Assembly: GCF_900312745.1 (NCBI RefSeq)
Contig: NZ_OMPD01000007.1
Span: 316,523-380,522 of the forward strand
DNA length: 64,000 bases
From: Aquimarina sp. AU58
GTDB lineage: Bacteria > Bacteroidota > Bacteroidia > Flavobacteriales > Flavobacteriaceae
Direction: 5' to 3'
In this document: positions 9,363-17,136 of the stretch, one piece after another
Layout: every line of letters begins with the position of its first letter
Position numbering within the stretch: position 1 is the first letter of the stretch
Translations under genes and position numbers: made by a program
The notes under the pieces: generated by a model
Seen by the model: only the letters and a program-made list of their open reading frames with translations
Told to the model about the DNA's origin: nothing
Databases searched by the model: none

Positions 9363-10096
9363 ATATTGTTACCTGTTTTAAGATCATTAGAATTGATAGT
9401 AGTATAATGTTTCCATTTCTTTTGAAATACAGAATCATTATTGATATATCGTTTTCCTGATTCATAATAAATAAACTCATCTCTTCCTGTTAACTTGGGA
9501 TCATTAGATATTTTGCTATAAAAATTAGCATACTCTTCTTTTTCTTTCTGTAATGTGTTACGAAGGGAAATATAAACATTTGACTCTGGATCAGACTTTT
9601 TCCAGATATCATATTCTGTCGCATTTGAAACATACCTAATAGTATGCAATAAACTATCCTTAATTTTTATATCCATACCGTCTGTATAATATATTCTTTT
9701 GTTTGCATAGTCCATATTTTTCATATAAAACCGACTCTTATTGTATGACAAAATCCCATGTTCACCAACAGGAGTAAGCCCATGTACTTTTCTTACTATA
9801 ATAAAACCAAAATCTTTATCCGAAATTCTTTCTATTAGCAATATAGCTTTATACACAGGATGATTATGTATTGTATCTCGAAAAAAAGCATACCCATCTA
9901 TAAGATCATAACGTCCTTCTATACTTAAAATTTCACGAATATTTAAGGTATCTTCCTTTTTTTCAACACGTTCAACCTCCTGTTCTAAGTTTTCTTTTTT
10001 TACACTTTCTTCAGTTGGTTTGGGCGTTAAATTACTACAGCCAGATAGCGTAAGTAGTACATAGAATAAAATTTGGATATGACGTATATGCATCAT
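9353..10096 (-). CDS. Hypothetical lipoprotein
   Basis: A 247-residue protein with a lipoprotein signal (LTLSGC, Cys20) and then a charged Glu/Lys-rich linker (about 30-55). The rest is a mix of strands and charged helices with no motif I recognise (for example GRYDLIDGYAFFRD, YYTDGMDIKIKDS). It probably sits on the periplasmic or surface side of a membrane. It is convergent with, and overlaps by ten bases, the AhpD-like gene. Function unknown. Confidence 0.65.
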   Translation of the reverse strand: MMHIRHIQILFYVLLTLSGCSNLTPKPTEESVKKENLEQEVERVEKKEDTLNIREILSIEGRYDLIDGYAFFRDTIHNHPVYKAILLIERISDKDFGFIIVRKVHGLTPVGEHGILSYNKSRFYMKNMDYANKRIYYTDGMDIKIKDSLLHTIRYVSNATEYDIWKKSDPESNVYISLRNTLQKEKEEYANFYSKISNDPKLTGRDEFIYYESGKRYINNDSVFQKKWKHYTTINSNDLKTGNNIQE

Positions 10097-10133
10097 AATT
10101 CTGTAATTAAGAGTTTTATGATAACAATATAAT

Positions 10134-10173
10134 CAAAAAGTGCACTGCCATATATCATGCCAGTACACTTTCT
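10134..10173 (-). terminator. Terminator of glyA
   Basis: On the minus strand AAAGTGTACTGGC and GCAGTGCACTTTTT form a near-perfect hairpin with a T tract about 100 bases after the glyA stop. Confidence 0.7.
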
Positions 10174-10278
10174 TTTAATTCGGTATTTAAAACAAACTGG
10201 CTTACACTTTTTTTGATATTGCAAAAAATTGCATTTACAAGTGAACTAAAAAAATCTAAATACCAATTTAGTAAAGTA

Positions 10279-11553
10279 TTATCCTACAAATAAAGGCTTA
10301 TCTGCCATCATCGCATTTACATCATCTGCAATAGTATGCAGTTTTTCTTCGCTTTCAACATTTTGGATTACCTGATCTATCAATTCGACAATAGCTGTCA
10401 TATCATTTTCTCTTAATCCTCGAGTGGTAACAGCAGCTACGCCAATACGAATTCCTGATGTTACAAACGGGGATTTATCATCAAACGGTACCATATTTTT
10501 ATTTACAGTAATTTCTGCAACACCCAATGCTTCTTCTGCCTGTTTACCAGTTACTCCTTTATTTCGTAAATCGATAAGCATCATATGATTATCGGTACCA
10601 CCAGAAATAACTTCATATCCTTTCTTTACAAATGCTTCGGCCATAACTGCTGCATTTTTCTTGACCTGTACGATATAATGTAAAAACTCGTCTGTTAGTG
10701 CTTCTCCAAATGCGATTGCCTTTGCTGCAATAATATGTTCTAATGGTCCTCCTTGATTACCAGGAAATACGGCACTATCAAATAATGAGGACATCATTCG
10801 TTTTTTACCATTTTTTAAAGTGATTCCGAAAGGATTTTCAAAATCTTCTCCCATCAAAATAAGACCACCGCGTGGTCCTCGTAGTGTTTTATGGGTTGTC
10901 GTAGTCACTACATGGCAATGTGGTACAGGATCAGAGATTACTCCTTTTGCAATTAACCCTGCAGGGTGAGCTATATCTGCAAAAAGAATTGCTCCTACAC
11001 TATCTGCTATCTCTCTAAATCTTTTATAATCAATCTCTCGTGAATAAGCAGATGCTCCTGCAATAATCAACTGCGGTTTTTCTGCTGTAGCGATTTCCTG
11101 AATCTTATCATAATTTAACCTTCCAGTCTCCTTCTCTACTCCATAAAAAACAGGAGTATATAACTTACCAGAGAAATTAACTGGCGAGCCATGAGTTAAA
11201 TGTCCTCCATGAGAAAGATCAAAACCTAATATTTTATCGCCTGGTTTAAGACATGCATGATATACAGCTGTATTGGCTTGTGAACCAGAATGAGGTTGCA
11301 CATTAGCATATGCTGCACCAAACAATTCTTTAGCTCTATCAATAGCAATCTGTTCTACAACATCTACTACGGCACATCCCCCGTAATAGCGTTTGCCAGG
11401 ATATCCTTCGGCATATTTATTAGTAAGTACAGACCCAGCAGCTTCCATTACTTGTTCACTCACAAAGTTTTCTGAAGCAATAAGTTCTAATCCGTTGATT
11501 TGACGTTCTTTTTCGTCCTGAATTAAATCAAAAATTTGTTCGTCGCGTTGCAT
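10279..11553 (-). CDS. glyA: Serine hydroxymethyltransferase
   Basis: This PLP enzyme converts serine and tetrahydrofolate to glycine and 5,10-methylene-THF, the main source of one-carbon units. The start chosen is the ATG at 11551-11553 ([12 protein letters not shown]), giving 424 residues, the usual length. The frame stays open 51 codons further upstream, but that extension is atypical in composition and unlike the family. Visible motifs are [34 protein letters not shown], the cofactor-binding lysine in [14 protein letters not shown] and [11 protein letters not shown]. It is a single-gene unit with its own terminator. Confidence 0.96.
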   Translation of the reverse strand: MQRDEQIFDLIQDEKERQINGLELIASENFVSEQVMEAAGSVLTNKYAEGYPGKRYYGGCAVVDVVEQIAIDRAKELFGAAYANVQPHSGSQANTAVYHACLKPGDKILGFDLSHGGHLTHGSPVNFSGKLYTPVFYGVEKETGRLNYDKIQEIATAEKPQLIIAGASAYSREIDYKRFREIADSVGAILFADIAHPAGLIAKGVISDPVPHCHVVTTTTHKTLRGPRGGLILMGEDFENPFGITLKNGKKRMMSSLFDSAVFPGNQGGPLEHIIAAKAIAFGEALTDEFLHYIVQVKKNAAVMAEAFVKKGYEVISGGTDNHMMLIDLRNKGVTGKQAEEALGVAEITVNKNMVPFDDKSPFVTSGIRIGVAAVTTRGLRENDMTAIVELIDQVIQNVESEEKLHTIADDVNAMMADKPLFVG

Positions 11554-11896
11554 GAATTCATTATTTATTAGTAAAGGCGTAAAAATAGGAAATCCATTCC
11601 TTAAATCGACGTAAATAGTCCCTAATAAATAAGAACGTCTTGTTCTTTTTATGAATTCATGTTTCCTACCATACATCACTGATAATTTTGCATTAATACT
11701 TATCAAATATTACGAAGTAAAACGTTTCTGGGTTTCGAAAAAACGTAACAAATAAGTAATCTCACCTTGGTATTGTACTATTAATAACATATCTTATCAT
11801 TATTTTAATTATTTTTCACATAATTAAAAACTTTTAACCATTCGAAAATTATATATTTGATCATAAAAATTACCAACAACATATAAAAGAACAATA
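11554..11896. other. Divergent intergenic region between glyA and fahA
   Basis: This 343-base AT-rich spacer must hold the promoters of both divergent genes. The only clear element is TATATTTG at 11852-11859 on the plus strand. The first 153 bases are open in the glyA frame but look non-coding. No RNA structure or operator was recognised. Confidence 0.6.
11852..11859 (+). promoter_or_regulatory. Candidate -7 box of fahA
   Basis: TATATTTG fits TAnnTTTG and lies 37 bases before the fahA start. No TTG was found at the preferred distance. Confidence 0.4.
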
Positions 11897-13177
11897 ATGC
11901 CCATAACTGCAAATTATCCAGATAGAAAGACATGGATTGAAACATTTCCTAATACGGATTTTCCTATACAAAATATTCCTTTTGGCGTATTTCTTACCCG
12001 AGATGATATTATTACTATAGGAACCAGAATTGGTGATACTGCTATTGACCTAGGAGCGCTTCATCAACTTGGTTATTTTGATGAGATCCCATTAACAGAT
12101 GATATTTTTTTACAGGATTCTTTAAATGATTTTATTTCTGATGGAAAAAAAACGTGGAGATTAGTTCGTAATAGAATTGCTGAAATTTTTGATGCCAAAA
12201 ACAATTCCTTAAAAAATAACGAAAAACACAGGCAAGAAGTTTTATTCTCTCTAGATGAAATCGAAATGCAACTACCTGTTAGTATTGGAGATTACACTGA
12301 TTTTTATAGTAGTATCGAACATGCGACTAACGTAGGAAAAATGTTTAGAGACCCCGAGAATGCTTTACTTCCTAATTGGCTACATATGCCTGTTGGATAT
12401 CACGGTCGCAGTAGCTCGGTTATCCCTTCTGGTATTCCTGTACACCGCCCACAAGGTCAAAAACTAACCAATGGTGCTAAAGAACCTATTTTTGGCCCTT
12501 CGAGACTAGTTGATTTTGAACTTGAAATGGCTTTTATTACTACAGATGCTAACCAATTAGGAGAACCAATACCTATCGAAGAAGCAGAAGATTATATATT
12601 TGGAATGGTATTATTTAATGACTGGAGCGCAAGAGATATTCAGAAGTGGGAGTATGTTCCACTAGGTCCATTTTTAGGCAAAAACTTTGCTTCATCTATA
12701 TCTCCGTGGATTGTAACTCTTGATGCCTTAGAACCTTATAGAACAGATGGACCTAAACCAATAAAAAAACAACTACCTTACCTTCAATATAAAGGAAAAA
12801 AGAGTTTTGATATAAATCTAGAAGTTGCCATTCAACCAGAAAAAGCAGTAGAAACTGTTGTGTCTAAAAGTAATTTTAAGCATATGTACTGGACAATGGC
12901 ACAACAACTTACTCATCATACAGTAAATGGATGTCCCGTTAATTCTGGGGATCTTATGGGTAGTGGAACATTATCCGGACCAACACCAGATTCGTATGGG
13001 TCAATGTTAGAATTAAGCTGGCGTGGAGAAAAACCTCTACAACTTAATGAAGGAGGTAGTCGTAAATTTATTGATGATAATGATACCGTGATTATGAGAG
13101 GGTATTGCGAAAAAGGCGGAGTTCGAATTGGATTTGGTGAAGTCTCTACCAAGTTACTCCCTGTGTTTAAAAAATAA
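11897..13177 (+). CDS. fahA: Fumarylacetoacetase
   Basis: A 426-residue enzyme of the last step of tyrosine and phenylalanine breakdown, splitting fumarylacetoacetate into fumarate and acetoacetate. Family features include the N-terminal domain (IQNIPFGVF), the metal and active-site segment DFYSSIEHATNVGKMFR, PVGYHGRSSSV, LVDFELEMAFI, NDWSARDIQKWEYVPLGPFLGKNF and the C-terminal GSGTLSGP. Length is standard. It stands alone between glyA and a lipoprotein gene and ends with a terminator at 13199-13230. Confidence 0.96.
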   Translation: MPITANYPDRKTWIETFPNTDFPIQNIPFGVFLTRDDIITIGTRIGDTAIDLGALHQLGYFDEIPLTDDIFLQDSLNDFISDGKKTWRLVRNRIAEIFDAKNNSLKNNEKHRQEVLFSLDEIEMQLPVSIGDYTDFYSSIEHATNVGKMFRDPENALLPNWLHMPVGYHGRSSSVIPSGIPVHRPQGQKLTNGAKEPIFGPSRLVDFELEMAFITTDANQLGEPIPIEEAEDYIFGMVLFNDWSARDIQKWEYVPLGPFLGKNFASSISPWIVTLDALEPYRTDGPKPIKKQLPYLQYKGKKSFDINLEVAIQPEKAVETVVSKSNFKHMYWTMAQQLTHHTVNGCPVNSGDLMGSGTLSGPTPDSYGSMLELSWRGEKPLQLNEGGSRKFIDDNDTVIMRGYCEKGGVRIGFGEVSTKLLPVFKK

Positions 13178-13198
13178 AGAATGTACAAACCATTATAT

Positions 13199-13230
13199 AA
13201 CCTCGGAAAAATAGTTTTCGAGGTTTTTTT
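13199..13230 (+). terminator. Terminator after fahA
   Basis: AACCTCGGAAAA and TTTTCGAGGTT form a short hairpin followed by a run of T, 22 bases after the stop. Confidence 0.82.
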
Positions 13231-13284
13231 ATTATCTTTTGGCATCAAAGTTGTTTTCAATACCCAAATCAAAATATTATTGAT

Positions 13285-14472
13285 ATGAAAAAACTACTAC
13301 TCCTACTACTTACAACTACAGTTATTTCTTCATGTAGCAGTGTTAAAAAAACTGAAAAAGCACTTAACACAGGAAATTATGATCAAGCTATAAATATTGC
13401 TTTAAACAAACTTAGAACAAACAAAGGAAAAAAAGGAAAACAACCTATTATCCTTATGCTGGAACAAGCATATGCAAAAGCTCTAGATCGAGACAATAAT
13501 GCTATTGCATATCTAGAAAAAGAAGGAAATCCTGCAAACCTTGAACGTATTTATAATACATACTTATCCCTAAAGAATAGACAAGAACGTATAAAACCAT
13601 TGTTACCTCTATACCTTGTTGAAGAAGGTCGTAATGCCAACTTTATACTACATAACTATGATCAAAAGATTATAAATACAAAAGATAAACTTTCTCAATA
13701 CTTATTTAATAATGCCAAAGCTTTATTGACATCTGCCAAAAGAAAAGCAGATTATAGAGCGGTATACGAAGATTTGAACTACCTGAATAAAATTACTCCT
13801 AACTACAAAAATACGCGAGAAATGATTGATGAGGCTCATCAAAAAGGGACTGATTTTGTAAAAGTAACGATGAAAAATAGAACCGATGTTATTATTCCTA
13901 AGAGATTAGAAAGTGACTTACTTAATTTTGGCACATATGGTCTTAATGACCTATGGACAGTATATCACAGTCAACCTCAAAAGTCTATCCCATATGATTA
14001 TGCTATGGAAGTAGAATTAAGAGAAATTAATATATCTCCAGAACAAGTTAAGGAGCGTCAATTACAAAAAGAAAAGTTGATTAAAGATGGTTGGGAATAT
14101 CTACTTGATGAAAATGACGAAATCGTAATTGATGATAAAGGCGAAAAAGTGAAAGTAGACAGAATGGTAAAAGTACATTGTGAGTATTATGAATTCACAC
14201 AGTTTAAAGCTACGAATGTAGTGGGTAATGTCCAATACCGAGACTTAAGAACAAGACAACTCCTAGATGCTTTTCCTATTGCAAGTGAATACGTTTTTCA
14301 ACATATTTATGCAAATTATAATGGAGACAAACGAGCTTTGGAAAATGGTTTGTTAGGATATTTAGGTTTAAAATCGGTACCATTTCCTTCTAATGAGCAA
14401 ATGGTGTATGATTCTGGAGAAGATTTAAAAAACAAATTAAAGAATATCATTACTAATTATCGTTTTAAATAA
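13285..14472 (+). CDS. Lipoprotein, TPR-like, function unknown
   Basis: A 395-residue protein with a lipoprotein signal (ISSC, Cys17). The N-terminal half is helical and looks like degenerate tetratricopeptide-type repeats (ALNTGNYDQAINIALNKL, RKADYRAVYEDLNYLNKI). The C-terminal half contains charged strands (EVELREINISPEQVKERQLQKEKL, KVHCEYYEFTQFKATNVVGNVQYRD). It is probably a periplasmic or outer-membrane-attached factor. A Crp/Fnr-type regulator follows 48 bases downstream, but a link is not shown. I do not recognise a named family. Confidence 0.65.
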   Translation: MKKLLLLLLTTTVISSCSSVKKTEKALNTGNYDQAINIALNKLRTNKGKKGKQPIILMLEQAYAKALDRDNNAIAYLEKEGNPANLERIYNTYLSLKNRQERIKPLLPLYLVEEGRNANFILHNYDQKIINTKDKLSQYLFNNAKALLTSAKRKADYRAVYEDLNYLNKITPNYKNTREMIDEAHQKGTDFVKVTMKNRTDVIIPKRLESDLLNFGTYGLNDLWTVYHSQPQKSIPYDYAMEVELREINISPEQVKERQLQKEKLIKDGWEYLLDENDEIVIDDKGEKVKVDRMVKVHCEYYEFTQFKATNVVGNVQYRDLRTRQLLDAFPIASEYVFQHIYANYNGDKRALENGLLGYLGLKSVPFPSNEQMVYDSGEDLKNKLKNIITNYRFK

Positions 14473-14520
14473 TACATTACACTATAATTATTCGGTACTA
14501 TATAATAGAGAATTATAAGT

Positions 14521-15120
14521 ATGATCGATCACGCAAGTTTACTTAATTCGGGGGCGGTACTAAAAAAATATAAACGGGGAGAGTTTCTTTTTAGAGAAGG
14601 TTCTATTGCCCGTTATTATTATCAGGTACACCAGGGAGAGATTAAAATGAATAATTATAATCAGGAAGGGAAAGAATACATACAAGGTATTTTTACCAAA
14701 GAAAAAAGTTTTGGTGAGCCTCCTTTATTTGCAGATTTTAAATACCCTGCCAATGCAGAAGCTATTATAGATTCTGAGGTCTGGCAATTACCAAAAGAAA
14801 AATTCTTAAAACTTTTAGAAGAAAATCCTGGTATTCATCATAAATTCACCAGTACACTAGCCTTACGGTTATATTACAAAGCAATCATGGTCTCTGAAAT
14901 ATCTACTCAAGAACCAGAACATCGTATCCTTAGAATTCTTGATTACTTCAAAAAAAATAGCGCCCCAAACACAATAGAATCAGATGCATACAAAGTAGAA
15001 CTAACCAGGCAACAACTTGCCGATCTAACTGGATTACGTGTAGAAACCGTTATACGTAGCATTAAAAAACTAGAGCAAAAAGGAGAACTCTTTATTAAAG
15101 ACAGGAAAGTATATCGATAA
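14521..15120 (+). CDS. Crp/Fnr-family transcription regulator
   Basis: A 199-residue regulator with an N-terminal cyclic-nucleotide-binding-like jelly roll (about 15-110, RGEFLFREGSIARYYYQVHQGEIKM, GEPPLFADFKYPANAEA) and a C-terminal winged helix (about 150-199, VELTRQQLADLTGLRVETVIRSIKKL). No cysteines suited to an Fe-S cluster are present, so it is not an oxygen-sensing Fnr. Whether it binds cAMP is unclear. It converges with the ECF sigma gene, with three bases between stops. Confidence 0.9.
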   Translation: MIDHASLLNSGAVLKKYKRGEFLFREGSIARYYYQVHQGEIKMNNYNQEGKEYIQGIFTKEKSFGEPPLFADFKYPANAEAIIDSEVWQLPKEKFLKLLEENPGIHHKFTSTLALRLYYKAIMVSEISTQEPEHRILRILDYFKKNSAPNTIESDAYKVELTRQQLADLTGLRVETVIRSIKKLEQKGELFIKDRKVYR

Positions 15121-15123
15121 TAC

Positions 15124-15702
15124 TCATTGTTTATTTATAAAGACAAAAAACAGGATAGCTTCATATTTATCACCAAGTTTTTCTCGCAACAGCGAAAAAG
15201 ATTTAGTTATTTGAGCTTCTACTGTTTTTATAGATATGTTTAAATACTCTGCTATTTCAGAGTTTGTCAATCCTTCTTTTTTACTTAACTCAAAAACTTG
15301 CCTGCATTTTGGAGGTAAACTTTGTATTTCTTTATTTACTATTTCTGTCATCATCTCCAAAACAGATTCATCACTACCTTCGGCCACTTCATATAATGAC
15401 TCAATATATTTGTATTGAAGTAACATTGTTGATTTATTTTTTTGATACGTGTTTATAAACTCATTATAAACCGACTTAAACAGAAAACTTTTGATAGAAT
15501 AATCACTATTTAGTTTTTCTCGAAATCGCCATGTTTTCAAAAATACATTTTGCACTATATCTTGTGCCATTACATGATTATTAGCTAAGGATAAAGCATA
15601 AGCATGTAACCTCCTATGATATTTTTCTAACAAAAACATATAAGCCTTTTCCTCTCCTTTTTTAAGAGCTTGTGTTAAAACGTAATCATCTTTAAACTTC
15701 AC
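15124..15702 (-). CDS. ECF RNA polymerase sigma factor (FecI-like)
   Basis: A 192-residue extracytoplasmic-function sigma factor of the Bacteroidota FecI-like group. Region 2 spans about 18-85 (EKYHRRLHAYALSLANN, AQDIVQNVFLKTWRFR) and region 4 about 125-180 (LPPKCRQVFELSKKEGLTNSEIAEYLNISIKTVEAQITKS). It would be held by the FecR protein encoded divergently 119 bases away and released when the TonB receptor binds its ligand. The more usual order has sigma, FecR and receptor on one strand; here the sigma gene points the other way. Confidence 0.93.
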   Translation of the reverse strand: MKFKDDYVLTQALKKGEEKAYMFLLEKYHRRLHAYALSLANNHVMAQDIVQNVFLKTWRFREKLNSDYSIKSFLFKSVYNEFINTYQKNKSTMLLQYKYIESLYEVAEGSDESVLEMMTEIVNKEIQSLPPKCRQVFELSKKEGLTNSEIAEYLNISIKTVEAQITKSFSLLREKLGDKYEAILFFVFINKQ

Positions 15703-15821
15703 TTAAGAAAAATTAACAATTCAATTTAATACCTAAAAACTTATGAATTTTTCAAAAAAACAATTAAAAAGTAAGGGTATTTGTATTCAGTCTTGTATTA
15801 TCATATAAAGTTGATAAATAT

Positions 15822-16982
15822 ATGATTTCTCCTGAAATAGAAAAACTTCTCATAAAATTCTTTAATCAGTCTACAACCAATGAAGACCTTGATCTATTAA
15901 ATCATTGGATCAAAAACCCCAAAAACCAATCTATTTTTAAAGATTATGTCAAAACCCACTATGTAATCACACTTGGTATGAACAATCCTTCTCTAGACAA
16001 GACAAAAGAGTGTTTACTAAAGGAAATAAAGAAGGAGAAAAATCTCTTTCACAGATCTCAATTTAGAGTATTCTACAAATATGCCGCCATTGCTATATTA
16101 TGTTTAGGGATAGGCTATCTACTGCAAAAAAACAGTTTGGATACTAAAGAAGAAGCATTAACTCCAGAAGAAAGAACAATAACCTTAAAATTAGAGAATG
16201 GGGATACCCAAATAATCTCAGAAGACGGTGATACCAACATTGTAGATGTTTCTGGTACTATTATCATGCAACAACAAGGTACACAATTAGTGTATAACAA
16301 AAATATTTCTACTGAGAAACTTAAATACAACACCTTAACTATTCCATACGGAAAACGATTCGACATTATTTTATCTGATGGGACTCATGTTTTTTTAAAC
16401 TCAGGAAGCTCAATTAAATATCCAATAAAGTTTATTCCAGGAAATCCCCGTAAAGTTTTTCTGGAAGGTGAAGCTTTTTTTGATGTTACCAAAGATGAAA
16501 AACATCCTTTTTTAATAGAAGCTCAATCACTTGATGTAAAAGTACTTGGAACCAAATTTAATGTAACTACATATCCTGGCGATAGTGAAACAGAGGTTGT
16601 ACTGGTTGAAGGATCTGTAAGTTTAAGTTCTTCAGAAAACAAATCAGATGGTGAACAGGATGTTATTCTAAAACCCGGGTTTAAAGGAACATTTGATAAC
16701 GTAGAACAAACAATCTCTACTCAAAATGTAAACACTTCTATATATACTTCATGGGTAGAAGGTATTATTGTTTTCAGAAATGTTCCTTTTGAGGATATCA
16801 TTAAAAAACTAGAGCGCCAATATAATGTTACCATAATTAACAATAATAGAGATTTAGCAAAAGAAGCTTTTAATGCGAGTTTCGAAATTGACAGAGAAAC
16901 AATTGATGAAGTTTTACATTATTTTAATAAAGTTCATCAGATTAAATACAAAATCATAAATAATAAAGTAATTATAGAATAA
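15822..16982 (+). CDS. FecR-family anti-sigma factor
   Basis: A 386-residue inner-membrane protein. The N-terminal cytoplasmic part (1-85) would bind the sigma factor, a single transmembrane segment lies at about 87-101 (AAIAILCLGIGYLL), the FecR domain covers about 175-275 (GKRFDIILSDGTHVFLNSGS, VFLEGEAFFDV, VLGTKFNVTTY, VVLVEGSV), and a C-terminal DUF4974-type domain covers about 320-386 (VPFEDIIKKLERQYNV). In this family the periplasmic end receives the signal from the STN domain of the TonB receptor, encoded next. The gene is divergent from the sigma gene. Confidence 0.93.
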   Translation: MISPEIEKLLIKFFNQSTTNEDLDLLNHWIKNPKNQSIFKDYVKTHYVITLGMNNPSLDKTKECLLKEIKKEKNLFHRSQFRVFYKYAAIAILCLGIGYLLQKNSLDTKEEALTPEERTITLKLENGDTQIISEDGDTNIVDVSGTIIMQQQGTQLVYNKNISTEKLKYNTLTIPYGKRFDIILSDGTHVFLNSGSSIKYPIKFIPGNPRKVFLEGEAFFDVTKDEKHPFLIEAQSLDVKVLGTKFNVTTYPGDSETEVVLVEGSVSLSSSENKSDGEQDVILKPGFKGTFDNVEQTISTQNVNTSIYTSWVEGIIVFRNVPFEDIIKKLERQYNVTIINNNRDLAKEAFNASFEIDRETIDEVLHYFNKVHQIKYKIINNKVIIE

Positions 16983-17053
16983 TAAATAAAATACATATGA
17001 AAAAAATGAATTAAACAACCAAAAGATTTTACTCACTTTAATCCTATTAAAAA

Positions 17054-17083
17054 AATCGGAAAATGCTGGCACACTTTCCGATT
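17054..17083 (+). other. Hairpin between fecR and the receptor gene
   Basis: AATCGGAAA (17054-17062) and TTTCCGATT (17075-17083) form a perfect 9-bp stem with a 12-base loop. No T tract follows, so it is more likely a processing, stability or attenuation element than a simple terminator. Confidence 0.5.
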
Positions 17084-17136
17084 GAATAAAGTGATTTAAC
17101 ATCAATACGTAAACCACAAATAAACATTTTAAAATT

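Noticed and set aside
11554..11706. 51-codon N-terminal extension of glyA
   Set aside because: The extension does not fit the serine hydroxymethyltransferase family, whose members start near [11 protein letters not shown], so the internal ATG at 11553 was used.
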